A DNA stretch of 64,000 nt from Parietichytrium sp. I65-24A (Eukaryota > Sar > Bigyra > Thraustochytrida > Thraustochytriidae), in the NCBI GenBank assembly GCA_012862575.1, contig BLSF01000039.1, positions 311,695 through 375,694 of the forward strand, read 5' to 3'. Within the stretch, counting starts at the first letter, position 1; every line of letters starts with the position of its first letter. Shown here one piece after another: positions 20,730 through 31,577 of the stretch. Below the pieces are notes generated by a model. It was not told the DNA's origin, did no database searches, and saw only the letters and a program-made list of their open reading frames with translations. Position numbers and translations under genes: made by a program.

Positions 20730-22076
20730 CTAGCGCTTCCGAAACAAGTAGATGGACCCGATTACAGGCTGGCCTTTCTGCTTTCGAAGTGCAACTCCTT
20801 GAGAAGCGTGCACGAGTTCAAGTCCCAGCCTCTCCCCACAAAGGTCTGCGATGTAATGATGGTCGTGCACAAATCGTCGCGTAGGCATGAGCTTGTATCC
20901 CGCTGGCGAGGTGCCATCCCCCATCTCCACAGAGAATGCAAAGACTCCTGCCGGTTTCAACACTCTTTTCACTTGGCTGAAAGTCGGCTCGAGGTCTCCA
21001 ATGTAGACAAACACGTCACTGCTCAAAACAAAATCAAACGAGTCATCTGCTTCGTTGCGCAAGAACTGGAGAATGTCATCGACCGCCAATCTCCCATAAA
21101 TTCCAAGATTTTGAGCTTTATCGACCATTTTCGAACTGAGGTCAACACCAACCCCACCCTTATCGCAAAGGTTTCGCTCTACGAGGGCGGCGTAGCCAAG
21201 GCCTGTTCCACAACCTAGATCTGCACACGAATTAAATCGCTCTGAAGAGCATTTTTCTGCAACCAAATTCGCTAACAAAATCGGGGTGCGATACTCCAAG
21301 GAGTCCACGAGGTGCTTATCAAACTTATCCGCGTAGGAGTCGTACAATTGCCGGACATAAAGTTCAGGAGCCTTTGCTGGCCCATCCTCGCCAGCGCTGC
21401 CTTTCGAGGCGGCTCTAGCGCCGTGCCTAAGATACTCCACGAGCTGATGATCTGGTTTCAACTCCAGCGCCTGGTTGCACGCCGTGATGCAGTCGTCAAA
21501 CCTTGCTTCTCTGTACCTCACCCTCGCTTGCACATGCAGGATCTCGGCGCGATAGGTGGTATTCTCCTGGCCCGAGACATTTCGAAGCGCGGTCTCGAGA
21601 GCAGTCTCGAGTTGCTTGGCCACACTCACGTCGCTGCCTTTGCTCTGCATCAAATCCGCAAAGAGCACCTGCACGAGCGCAACATGCGCCTGTGCGAAAT
21701 CCGGCCGTAGCTGCGCCGCCTTCTGCAGCTCTTTCGAGCACCTCTTCCTGCTTCCCTTGGGCTCCACTTTTGCCAGCGCCTGTCCTAGACAAAGTCGCGC
21801 CCATGCCTCGTCCGGCTTGGCTCCCACCGCTTCTTCCGCCAGCTTTACTGCTTCGTTTGCAGCGCCATCGCGACAAGATGCGAGCAAAGCGCGGCTCAAG
21901 AGCGCCTTGGCCCTGTAATTACTAGGAAACTCTCGCACGAGCGCCGAGAGGTCCATCAGCACAGCTTCCATTTCGACCATCCATTCCTTCGTCGTGGCTG
22001 CCCCGGCGTTCCCACGTCTGCAGCTGCTCAGCTCTTCCAGCCTCTCCGCGTACGCATGGAATCGCGCTGACGCCAT
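20730..22076 (-). CDS. TPR-repeat SAM-dependent methyltransferase
   Basis: 448 residues, single exon. The N-terminal half is helical TPR-like repeats (for example AKALLSRALLA, ARLCLGQALAKVEP, AILHVQ-type EILHVQARVRYREARFDDCI). A linker, APELYVRQLYDSYADKFDKHL, is typical of the TPR-methyltransferase family (COG4976-like) and precedes a class I methyltransferase domain. SAM motif I is ADLGCGTGLGYAAL (about residues 282-295), followed by GVDLSSKMVDKA and DFVLSSDVFVYIGDLEP. Substrate is unknown; relatives occur mainly in proteobacteria and scattered protists, so bacterial origin is possible but not shown. The start is the ATG at 22076; the frame runs on upstream to a TTG only. Confidence 0.85.
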   Translation of the reverse strand: MASARFHAYAERLEELSSCRRGNAGAATTKEWMVEMEAVLMDLSALVREFPSNYRAKALLSRALLASCRDGAANEAVKLAEEAVGAKPDEAWARLCLGQALAKVEPKGSRKRCSKELQKAAQLRPDFAQAHVALVQVLFADLMQSKGSDVSVAKQLETALETALRNVSGQENTTYRAEILHVQARVRYREARFDDCITACNQALELKPDHQLVEYLRHGARAASKGSAGEDGPAKAPELYVRQLYDSYADKFDKHLVDSLEYRTPILLANLVAEKCSSERFNSCADLGCGTGLGYAALVERNLCDKGGVGVDLSSKMVDKAQNLGIYGRLAVDDILQFLRNEADDSFDFVLSSDVFVYIGDLEPTFSQVKRVLKPAGVFAFSVEMGDGTSPAGYKLMPTRRFVHDHHYIADLCGERLGLELVHASQGVALRKQKGQPVIGSIYLFRKR

Positions 22077-22897
22077 GTGCTCCACCGTTCGCCGCCCTTT
22101 GCCCTTTGTCCTTTGTGCTCCAATCTCTCTGCTTCCGACAGCAGCTCGAGCGCAGAGCAAGTCCAAAGCGAAGACAGAGAGAAAGAGAGCCAACCAAAAG
22201 TCGCGAGCGCCACTTGGGGGCCACTCAAGGCCTGCTCCACGACCTGAGCGTCCGACTTGCGAGTATACAACGTCTTTCCTTTGCCAAGTTGGTCGTTACA
22301 GTGCCAGTACTCGCATGTCACAAAGCGCGTACTTGAGGACAGCTGACTCGTTTTGCGGGTATGCCATGGTGGTCAAGTGTCGTTTAGGTGTTGGTGAACT
22401 TTCAATTGAAAAAACACACAAAAGTTGAGAGCTGGCTCACTGGCTTGTAGAAAATGTAGAACTTGGAACGAGCAGGAAGTAGAAAATGAGCTGTGAGAAA
22501 ATAGTCACGCAACGGCGTGTGCCAACTTGAACGAGAGCTGCTGCGAGCAGAATTAGCGGGTTGTTTCGTGTCTGGAATTGTGACAATTGTGACAATTGTG
22601 GTTGGGAAGGACCGTTTGCCAGACGCAGAATGAGGAAGAGAGACGTGTGGGGGAACGAGGTGGCTGGCAACATGCTCGCGCGCTCGTGGAGTGCTAACGT
22701 TGGCAGCAATTCCATAGTTGACGAGAGCTGGCGGAGTTTGACACTGTGAGATACATGTTTTGTTTGTTATATATGCTACGAATAAAAAAGAAACACGAGG
22801 TAAAGGATGGGTTGGGATAATAAGAAACAATAAAAAGATCATGGCCCGCCCGCCAGGCGCTGGAGTGAAAGGAACAATGAGGCGCATGCTCTACCCA
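22077..22897. other. Spacer between methyltransferase start and cysteine-rich gene end
   Basis: No gene supported. Upstream of the methyltransferase it is CG-moderate with short GACAATTGT repeats near 22578-22600. AT-rich 3' region of the cysteine-rich gene lies at 22750-22840 (AATAAAAAAG). Confidence 0.5.
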
Positions 22898-24172
22898 TTA
22901 TGCAAGCGCAAGAGACGCGCAGTCGGGAATACTGGAGGAGGCAACAACGTAAAGGTCGGCGGGGCACATGTACACGCCGAGAATGGAGATCAAAGTCTCG
23001 CAGTTTGTGCAGAGCCCTGCCTTCTCGAAAAGGCCGTCTGGGCAACTCGAAGCGACGCAAATGATCGCACCCGAGCCATTCCCGTCATCGCTACCGTCGA
23101 CAACATCGTCGTCGCCGGAACGGTCGTCTGCGCCAGGTTCCTCAGAGCCGCTGTCATTGCCAGCATCAGAGTCGTTGAGCGCATCGCAACGTGTGAGATT
23201 GGAGAGTCCGTACGGCACATCATTGCAGTACATTATTGAGCCGCCTTTCCACACTGGCTTCTTGCAGTCAGAGCACATTTTGCCAAAGGATGAGTAAATT
23301 CTGGTGGGCAATTCCTCAGAGCACTCGTCGGCGAGGCAAAATGTGGCAGTTGCATTTGTCACATTTGTCACCACCTCTTCAACTTCCTGTACCTCTCCCT
23401 CTTGCAACAGACGAGCTCCTTCGCAAGGACTGAGGTCGGATATGTCGTATGGTTTTTCATCGCAAAACATGATGTTGCCGCCCCTCCACTTTGGCCCGGA
23501 ACAGCTGGTGCAAAGCTTGCCGTATTTGGTGAAAAGCTGTGTGCGGTGGGTGTCTGGGCAATTTCCATCCGATGGTTTGCAAAAGACGCCGTCGTCCTCG
23601 ACAGTATCGCCTTCGCCTTCGCCCTCGCCTGAATCACCTTCGCCTGAATCGCCCTCGCCTGAATCACCTTCGCCTGAATCGCCCTCGCCTGAATCACCTT
23701 CGCCTGAATCGCCCTCGCCTGAATCACCTTCGCCTGAATCGCCCTCGCCTGAATCGCCCTCACCTTCGCCATCTTCGTCATTCAGGTCGAACACATCGGC
23801 ACATGCAGGAACTGCTGATGAGTTGACAGAGAACTTATCCTCTCTGCAGATGTATTCGTTGATGACAAAGAACAGCTCGTCGCAGCTCGTGCAGATTCCC
23901 ATGGTGCTGCGGAGACCCAACGGGCAGGCATCTGCAGAGCAGACGACGGTGCCATTAAACGTTGGACAGCTCTCTATCAACGTAGTATTGAACACCTGCT
24001 CATCGCAGCTGATCTCTTCTCCGTTTTGAGCGATTGTGTCGCAGTTGTGGCAGATTCCATCGCCAAAGCTCTGGAGCCCATATTCGCACGTCTGGCTCAG
24101 GCACACAAACTCCTGTTCGGTGACATTTTGGCCGACCGCCATGAGGGCACTGACCATTCCACGCAGCCTCAT
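22898..24172 (-). CDS. Cysteine-rich modular protein with acidic GEGDS repeat linker
   Basis: 424 residues, single exon, ATG at 24172. Five copies of a roughly 50-residue, six-cysteine module: C-x5-C-(P)...G-x-C-x2-C...C...C (modules begin near FVCLSQTCEYG, VVCSADACPLG, VFCKPSDGNCP, TFCLADECSEE, IICVASSCPDG). Modules 3 and 4 share KWRGGNIMFCDEKPY / VWKGGSIMYCNDVPY. Modules 2 and 3 are separated by an acidic tract of nine GDS-ending pentads (GEGDS). N-glycosylation sequons (NVT, NTT, NGT, NSS, NAT, NLT, NDS) are frequent, which with paired cysteines suggests a secreted or cell-surface protein. The N-terminus (MRLRGMVSALMAVGQ) is a weak signal peptide, so an undetected upstream exon is possible. 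Related at the N-terminus to the gene at 61287. Confidence 0.75.
   Translation of the reverse strand: MRLRGMVSALMAVGQNVTEQEFVCLSQTCEYGLQSFGDGICHNCDTIAQNGEEISCDEQVFNTTLIESCPTFNGTVVCSADACPLGLRSTMGICTSCDELFFVINEYICREDKFSVNSSAVPACADVFDLNDEDGEGEGDSGEGDSGEGDSGEGDSGEGDSGEGDSGEGDSGEGDSGEGDSGEGEGEGDTVEDDGVFCKPSDGNCPDTHRTQLFTKYGKLCTSCSGPKWRGGNIMFCDEKPYDISDLSPCEGARLLQEGEVQEVEEVVTNVTNATATFCLADECSEELPTRIYSSFGKMCSDCKKPVWKGGSIMYCNDVPYGLSNLTRCDALNDSDAGNDSGSEEPGADDRSGDDDVVDGSDDGNGSGAIICVASSCPDGLFEKAGLCTNCETLISILGVYMCPADLYVVASSSIPDCASLALA
23611..23770. repeat. Coding minisatellite, 30-bp period
   Basis: Alternating CCCTCGCCTGAATC and ACCTTCGCCTGAATC units, a 30-bp higher-order repeat of two 15-bp units, encoding GEGDSGEGDS on the minus strand. 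About four higher-order copies plus partial units; likely polymorphic in length without breaking frame. Confidence 0.9.
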
Positions 24173-26821
24173 CTTTTCGCAGATCTATCTATCTATCTAT
24201 ATCTTTCCCGCACAAGTTTTATCTTCCAAAGTCGACCAAGGAGTTCCGGATCTGCCTCGCCTTCCCTGACTCGCCTGAAAGTCAGTTCGATGAGAGACTT
24301 TTGCGTTAGGCGTCTTATGAGCTACTGTGTGGTGGGGGCGTGGAAGGTTGGAAAAGATTGGCCTTTGCCTATTTGTTGTGAGATGAGGAATAACTAGAAC
24401 TTTGATATAATTATGGAAACCTGTACCTAGCACCAACTGCGCTTTCGAGGCTTCAAAAGTTGTCTTTCTTCAACACTTGCGCTCTCTCTCATACCTCTCA
24501 CCTCACATGTCCGCTTCTTACTGTCCTGCTGTTTCCCCCCTCTCATTCATTCATTCATTCTTGACGATCAAATACAGCCAACTATTTCTCAATCAATCAA
24601 ATTGAAATCAATCAACCAAATGCAAACGCAAATGCAAAAGGAAAAAGGAAAAAGGAAAAGGAAAAGCAAAGCCATAAATAAGCTCCTCTTCCTCTCACTC
24701 CGCGACTCACGAAGATACAACTCGCGCTACTAGTATGCCGCACACCCAAAGTCCGCAGACTGTAGTTCGCACCAAGTAACTCTTAACATTACGGCCGCCA
24801 CGTGAGTGAGCCACGCGAGCACGCGGCCTACGCGCGGCCCCAGGAGGTGCTGAGTTTGTTTTAACATTAACAACGCCAAAGCAGAAACAAAGAAAGTGAG
24901 AATGAGGCGAATGAGTGAGTGAATGGATGGACGGACTACGCTGCGGTTGGAGCCAAGTGTCACTCTGTCTTTCTGTCACTCTGTCTGTCTGATTTCGCTC
25001 TTCTCCCTGCGGGAGTTTCATTTACATCATGTAGCTGACTGCGGATAATGGCTTTCAGCGTATCGTTCTCGAGTCGACGTTCAACTTGAGAGGTGACTGT
25101 GATTCACATTTACTGTCAGTTCGTTCGCAAGAGACCGTGACGGGGAGAACTGGGAGGCTTGAAGAGGGGCGACATGTTGAAAAGAACGAAAGCCCAACGG
25201 CCTTGAAATGTCGCTCCACTCTCTTCACTCCCTTCCCTCGCGCAGCGGACGCAAGTTGCGGATCAAGTTGGCGTGAGTCAGCGCTGAGAAGAAGACGATG
25301 GATGATAGATAGCTGATGGATGATGTCACAACTTGAAAGAGCCAACGAACGAAAGTTTCAGAGTCGGGAAAAATTCAGAGAAAGAATTTTTTTATTCATT
25401 CTTCATTCCTTTTTTTTCGGAAGGGCCAGTCTGGACTGGCTCATTCCGCAATTGTTGCGCCGGCCTTACCGTGCTCCACCTGTTTTGATTCTTACTTCAA
25501 CACGCTCTCCCACTCTCTCTCTCTCTCTGTTTCTCTCTCACACATGCACACTTTGCTTACTGACTCGCTTACTGCTGCACCTCTTGTAGAGAGTAGGAGG
25601 CATAATGAAGAAGGCAAATCGTGAAGATTCTGTAATGTTTTGTTGATCATTGAATGAAGCCTTCGAGAATCGACTCGACAGCGGATACACTCTTGTCTGC
25701 GGACGTTGCCAAAACTCACAAACCTACAGTGAGAGAGAAGTGAGAGTCAGAAGGGATAAACTGTCAATGCTATCACTATCATTCTTGATTAACACTTGTA
25801 AGTTAAAACAAAAATTAATTCTCGAGTTCAGAGCGTTGAATTCAGAGAGAGTTCAGAGTCGGAAGCGACTGTGCTCAGTCCTCAGTGGTACGCAAAAAAC
25901 TAAAGTACTTGACATCACCCACATGTCGGAAAGAAAGGATGCACAGTTAGTCACTCAGTCAGCCAGTCTTTCAATCAAAAATTCCTGTTCAGAATTCAGA
26001 AGAAGAAATAACACTTACAATAACTACTGCCACTGATACTTAGTACAGTATAGCGCTTCAGCGAAGAAAGAATAACTCTGAAGTTTTGGGATGCTTTGCA
26101 GTCCCGATGTAAATCATTTGCTTGTTCGATTGATTTTAATTAATTGATTGATTGTTCAATTTGGCTGTTAATTACTATTAGTTTTTGCAAGCTTCACCGC
26201 TCATGAGGAGGAGAGAAGGACGGCGCGGACGATGTGAGATTGAGAATGGGTGTAAGAATGAGAGGGAGAGTTGGGGGAGAAGAGACGCTTTGAATAAGCA
26301 ACTCCCAGAGTTTTGCGTAGCTCTCCGCAATGAGTTACCGGTATTGCTAACGGCGGAAAAATTAGAATAAATTATTCCAAACTTTGTCGTTGGGGAAATC
26401 GATTGCCAACGTGAAATTTGGTGAGTAACTGCGACCATCTGCGACCTGCTTCTTTCGCTGTCCGGAAGCTTCTCTCGCTAGAATTAGAACTTACAGTGAA
26501 TAAAATGCAGAGTAATGAATTCAGAATTTCTAGCTAGACAGAAGCAGAACAGAACTCAGAGGGCGGGAGGGAGCAAGCAGCGGGTCTTATCTCTTTGTTC
26601 TCTCTTGGGCAAAGCTTCTGTGCAAACAGTGCAAACAGCTTGCGGAGGCGGAGTTCAGGAGTTCACGATATCGTTCCCGCTTGCTTCATCTCTACCGTTG
26701 ATCCACAATCATGTGACATCGCAGAGTCTAACAGCACAGAACAAATCAAATCAAACGAAACGAAACAATGAGATGAAATCACATCGAACCAAACAAAACA
26801 AATCAAAAAAACAAACAAGAC

Positions 26822-26868
26822 CAAACAAAACAAAACAAAACAAAACAAAACAAAACAAAACAAAACAC
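26822..26868. repeat. (CAAAA)n pentanucleotide microsatellite
   Basis: About nine tandem copies of CAAAA, within a longer A/C-rich tract starting near 26750. Confidence 0.9.
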
Positions 26869-27435
26869 AGAATTGCTTTTACCACTAAGATCAATCAAGT
26901 CATCGCGCGGCACAGTCCTCACGACACCGGTGGTAACTTGAAGGGCACTGAGTATCTGTGCCGCTGCTCCTCTTGCTCCAACAAACCTAACGCTGCCAGC
27001 GCGCTCCACTTGGACACGTGCGTGGCACAGTGCTCTACGGCCGCACGCACACCTTTGGGGCGAAATGCGAGACGGACCGATTCCAGTCAGGCGGTGCGAG
27101 GAGTGCGAGGAGTGTGAGCTAGGACTTCCCTGGAATAAATGACTTTAACGGTTACCGAAGAAACACCCAAGAAAATCTTGTAAAAGTTGGGAAGCGGGAG
27201 GCGCTGGACGAAGGTTGGTCGTTGGAACCAAGCGGAACGCGGCGCGATTGACTCTTCTGAATTATGAATTATGAATCTTGAAAGATAGTTCACGGACCGT
27301 GCTGCCTGCGGGTGGTGCTGGCGGTGGGCACAGTGGGCACGTCGCGACTGTAAGTAAGTACAGAAAGAACACCCTGGAAATGGGAAGCGCGTTCAGCGTC
27401 GCGAAGCTCGGCTGTGCAAAAGCACAAGCACAATC

Positions 27436-27460
27436 GAAAGAAAGAAAGAAAGAAAGAAAG
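27436..27460. repeat. (GAAA)n microsatellite
   Basis: Six tandem copies of GAAA. Confidence 0.85.
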
Positions 27461-27766
27461 CACAAGCGCTTCCAATCGTTTTTGTCCAAAGGTGATGAAA
27501 ACCCCGAAGACTGAACCCCGGAACGCACAGAACGCACAGTCCGAGCGAGAAATGCAACGCGCCGCGCTCGACAGTATAACTCTAATTGCACTGTTTTTTT
27601 GGGACCTTTCGGTTCGATTCGGTTCGATTCCATTGACGTGTTAAACTAACATGTAAGCATCGAGTCTTGACTCTCGCCAGCGATGGAGGGGTGGATTTTC
27701 TAAACTCTAAATAAATGCTCTCTTGTCCCTCAACGTGACTGTCAAGCGAAAGGCGCGACGGACCGA

Positions 27767-27769
<3 letters not shown>

Positions 27770-27800
<31 letters not shown>
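27770..27800. repeat. (CT)n microsatellite
   Basis: About fifteen CT dinucleotides. Confidence 0.9.
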
Positions 27801-27802
<2 letters not shown>

Positions 27803-29074
27803 CGTTCACTGCCAATCGAGTGTGCCTGACTGACTGACTGACAGATCGTCTCTTGGTGTTTCGCTGATTGTTAAAAAGTAAAGTCGAAAATGAAAACTTA
27901 TAAACCTGCCAGTGCAAGGGCAGATCTCGGATCTCTCTCGCTGTTTTATTCTCTATTCTCTGTTCTCTATTTTTACGTTGATGGATTGAGGGAGTCCAAA
28001 AAGGAATCCGAGTCTGAGTTTATGAACGTCCAATTTCTCCAATCCGCGTTGTTTTTTTATGTTCCAAAAAAAAAAATCAAAAAACTTTGAACGAAGTTCT
28101 CAAATCAATCTCAAATCAAAACAAAAAAGTGTTGACTGTGAATTTTGAAAATTTGGGTGGAATTTGGTCTTGACTTCTCTCGCCCTCCGCCTACCCCTCG
28201 CTACTCGACACCTCTAATACCACCTTACCACCACTTTAGTGCAGGTTCGTAAGAAAGCGGGGAGGGTGCCGATTGGGAAAAAATTCCGTGGTCCGGTAAG
28301 AAACTTGCCTGGCCTCAGGGGCGCGGATGCTACAAGACAATTGTATGCTTCGTCACACGAAGTCTATTGAGTCCGAATAATGAAAATGCTAATAATCGCT
28401 AACGCCTCGTGCACACAGAGCCTTACTACAACCACATAATATTATATCTATTCCGCTCCCTGGACTACTTTGAGCAGGTAGGAGAGCAGTAGTCCTCGCA
28501 GTGGTAGCACACACCGTCCACCAGCATTGTAAGCTAACGATAACCATTAACAATCTCCTAACTGACTCAACTGTAAGTTACAGAGTAGTTAGAGTAGTTT
28601 CTGTAATGCAACGAAAGTGAAAAGTGTTTTCAACATTTTCAACCAAAACAAAGTTGCAGTCAATCAAAACTTGAGCTCTGAAAAGTGAAGCTGGAAAATA
28701 GTGAACATGATCAAATTAGTGGAAACGTGAAAAACCAAAAACCAACCATTCATAAACAATCATTCATTCATTCATAAATGATTAATGATAGATAAACAAC
28801 AAATCAAAAGAGAATTGAATGGCATAACTTGTGAACAACAACCAATGCACGGATTCACACAGACTTTGCTGTCACTCCAAGTGCTCATAACGCGGGCTAG
28901 GCCCACGCGCCAGCAAAGCAAGCAAGAAAGAGAGCAAGCAACTAAGTAAGCAAGTAAGAGAGAACCGTGCAAGACTGCCGAGCACTGGTGCAAACCGCGG
29001 GCTACAAACCGCGTGGAGATCGTGCAGATACGTCAGGTGCTTTGGTCAGTGGGTCAGTGGAGCAATAGTGGAGG

Positions 29075-31216
29075 ATGGGGAACCAGTTTGGGAAGCTGGG
29101 AGAGGGCTTCGGCGCGAACGTGTACATGGGAGCTGGGAAGCAACAGAGACTGGGCAAGACCGTTTCGTCCGCATCGGGACAGAGCTTGGAGAGCACGGAA
29201 TGGCCGCAAGCGCAGCAAGGGGATGGACAGAGGGTGAAGAGCGTCAAGATGGTCCTGGAGAGAACGGAGACTGGGACATTTCGGTTTCAGGAGGCGATAC
29301 CTAAGCTGCCGATTCCTACCCTCAAGGACACGTGCGAGAGATTCGTAGAGACGGTCGCGCCGCTGTTGAGCGAAGATGAGTTGCTGGACACCAAGAGCGC
29401 CGTGGAAGACTTTCAGAAGACCGTCGGGCCAATGATGCAGCAGGAGCTCGAGACGTACGCCATGGACAAGGATAACTACGTGGATGCATTCTGGGACGAC
29501 GCCTACTTGATGATGGATGACCCTGTGGTCATCAATGTAAACCCTTTCTTCGTCCTGGAGGACGACCCCACACCAATGCGCAACGATCAAATCTTTCGCG
29601 CGAGCCAGCTCACATGGTCCATCTGCAAGTTTGTTCGCGCGGTTCGGGCCGAGACGTTAGACGTAGACATGGTCAAGTCCAAGCCTCTGTGCATGTCACA
29701 GTTCCACAAAGTCTTTGCCAGCGCACGTATTCCGCATGGTCGTGGACCGGGCAACGACAAGATAGAAACATACTCATCCTCAACACATATCGTGGTGGTG
29801 TGCCGCAACCAATTCTATACTTTCGATGTCGTCGACAAAGCCGGGGACATGGTGCTCAGCTATGAGGACTTGCAGAAAAATCTGGAGGCAATCAAAGCAG
29901 AGGCTTTGGAGGCCAGCGACGAAACTTGTGCCACGAATGCTTTCGGTGTGTTGACTGCTGACAAACGCTCTGTGTGGGCCAAAAACCGCGCAAACATTAT
30001 TGCTCTGAGTGCTCATAATAAGGAGGAAGTAAAAGTCATCGACAAGGCCCTGTTCGTGCTCTGCTTGGACCTAACGGCGCCAACAAATCTAAGTCAAGCG
30101 GCTGAAAACGCATTGCGGGGAACGACAGAACTCAACTCGGACGGGGTTCAGGTTGGAACATGCACTTCTCGGTGGTTTGACAAACTGCAAGTGATTGTCT
30201 GCGAGAACGGATCGTCTTCCGTGTGTTTCGAGCATACTCCGGCCGATGGACACACAGTACTCCGAATGGTCAGTGACGTGTTCACCGACACCGTCATCCG
30301 CTTTGCGCAAACCATCAGCGGTAAATCCGCAGTGAGAAACCACCTCCAAAGCGTTCGATACGACACCGCTAAGGACGACGCCAGAAGATCTGCTCGGAGT
30401 CATGGACCGGTTGTGGCTGGGCCAAGGAAGATTGAGCTAGAAACAAACCCAGAGATCCTCAAAGCCATCGATAATGCGCGACAAGACCTCGTTGGGCTCA
30501 TTGAGCGTTACAAAATGACCTCGTTAGAGTACACCACCTATGGAAAGAGATTCATCGTTGGTCAAAGCATCTCTCCGGATGCATACGTGCAACAGGCGAT
30601 GATGGCCAGCGTCTTCAAAGTATCCGGGCAGGTCGCAAACACTTATGAAAGTGTCATGACAAAACAGTTTCGCCAAGGCCGTACGGAAGCTGGCCGTCCC
30701 GTGACAGCCAAAGCCAAGGACTATGTGAACATGGTGAACGGGGACGATGTGCAGGACCCAAAAGCCATTGTTGCCGCTCTGCGCGAAGCAGCCAAGGCTC
30801 ACTCTGCTATGACAAGTAAGGCCGGTGCAGGCTTTGGAGTAGACAGGCACTTGTATGCATTGCGAAAAGCTTGGAATCTGGCACACCCCGGCGAGGCGTT
30901 GCATGATCTGTTTTCGACACCTGGTTACCAGAAATTGGGCGAGACCATCTTATCCACTTCAAACTGCGGAAATCCCGCGCTGAAGCTCTTTGGTTTCGGC
31001 CCTGTCTCTTTGCACGGGATTGGCATTGGGTACATCATCAAGGAAAACGGCTTGTCATTTAGCATTTGCAGCCAGTCCATCCCAGTGGACGCAGTTGCCG
31101 ATGCACTTGTCACATACCTCGACAGCACCCAAGCGTTGCTGAAATCCCAGTCTCCCCGATTGTCTGTAAAGCCTTCGGCGCTTATCAAGAGAGTCGTGCT
31201 GAAAAAGCAGTCTTGA
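29075..31216 (+). CDS. Choline/carnitine O-acyltransferase
   Basis: 713 residues, single exon, ATG at 29075. Moves acyl groups between CoA and carnitine. Family blocks in order: LPIPTLKDTCERFVETVAP (N-terminal carn_acyltransf start), ASARIPHGRGPGNDKI (RIPGP box), TYSSSTHIVVVCRNQFYTFDV, catalytic His387 in CFEHTPADGHTVLRM, GKRFI and AMMASVFK, FGVDRHLYALRKAW, YQKLGETILSTSN and FGFGPVSLHGIGIGYIIK. No transmembrane pair like CPT1 and no clear mitochondrial presequence. Instead it begins MGNQFGKLG, which fits an N-myristoylation signal, and ends KKQS. Chain-length preference cannot be read from the sequence. Convergent with the SKA3-like gene (361 nt between stops). Confidence 0.92.
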   Translation: MGNQFGKLGEGFGANVYMGAGKQQRLGKTVSSASGQSLESTEWPQAQQGDGQRVKSVKMVLERTETGTFRFQEAIPKLPIPTLKDTCERFVETVAPLLSEDELLDTKSAVEDFQKTVGPMMQQELETYAMDKDNYVDAFWDDAYLMMDDPVVINVNPFFVLEDDPTPMRNDQIFRASQLTWSICKFVRAVRAETLDVDMVKSKPLCMSQFHKVFASARIPHGRGPGNDKIETYSSSTHIVVVCRNQFYTFDVVDKAGDMVLSYEDLQKNLEAIKAEALEASDETCATNAFGVLTADKRSVWAKNRANIIALSAHNKEEVKVIDKALFVLCLDLTAPTNLSQAAENALRGTTELNSDGVQVGTCTSRWFDKLQVIVCENGSSSVCFEHTPADGHTVLRMVSDVFTDTVIRFAQTISGKSAVRNHLQSVRYDTAKDDARRSARSHGPVVAGPRKIELETNPEILKAIDNARQDLVGLIERYKMTSLEYTTYGKRFIVGQSISPDAYVQQAMMASVFKVSGQVANTYESVMTKQFRQGRTEAGRPVTAKAKDYVNMVNGDDVQDPKAIVAALREAAKAHSAMTSKAGAGFGVDRHLYALRKAWNLAHPGEALHDLFSTPGYQKLGETILSTSNCGNPALKLFGFGPVSLHGIGIGYIIKENGLSFSICSQSIPVDAVADALVTYLDSTQALLKSQSPRLSVKPSALIKRVVLKKQS

Positions 31217-31577
31217 GCTCACCTGAAATTGTTGTCATTTATAAAAATAAATATAAGATGTCTTTCGATTGTTTTGCACAATGAAAACACACCATGCTAG
31301 TACAGAGAACAGAGGCTGGAGCGATGGTCCAGAGGAATCTCGCGTGGGTCTTGTAAAACATGCGCGTCAAGCCCACAGGACAAGCAAGAAAGATATGCTT
31401 TTTTTCTTCCATGGCGAGTCTCCGAAACCTGCAGCTGCGAATCAAGGATGTCTGGATGCGCAAGCTCCGGTCACAGCGAAGGTGTGAAGGATATGCAAGA
31501 GAGAGAGAGAGAACTAGCTTTCTATTAGAAAGAATATACGTACATTTGAGCCCTCCCGTTCCGCTCAACTCTGATGT
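31217..31577. other. Shared 3' region of convergent genes
   Basis: 361 nt between the stops of the acyltransferase and the SKA3-like gene. AT-rich with AATAAATATAAG at 31247, a possible poly(A) signal for the plus-strand gene, and a short GA tract at 31500. No gene. Confidence 0.5.

Larger units (their letters stand above)
24173..29074. other. 4.9-kb gene-free, microsatellite-rich region
   Basis: No gene, tRNA or rRNA recognised. It holds ATCT repeats (24182-24202), ATTC repeats (about 24545-24564), AAAAGG tracts (24640-24665), CT tracts, (CAAAA)n at 26822, (GAAA)n at 27436 and (CT)n at 27770, plus many A- and T-runs. It contains upstream regions of the cysteine-rich gene (minus) and the carnitine acyltransferase (plus). 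A 20-codon cysteine-rich minus-strand ORF at 28465-28527 is noted as a finding only. Confidence 0.6.

Noticed and set aside
27610-27645. GGTTCGATTCC resembling a tRNA T-loop
   Set aside because: No acceptor, D-arm or anticodon arm at the required distances on either strand.
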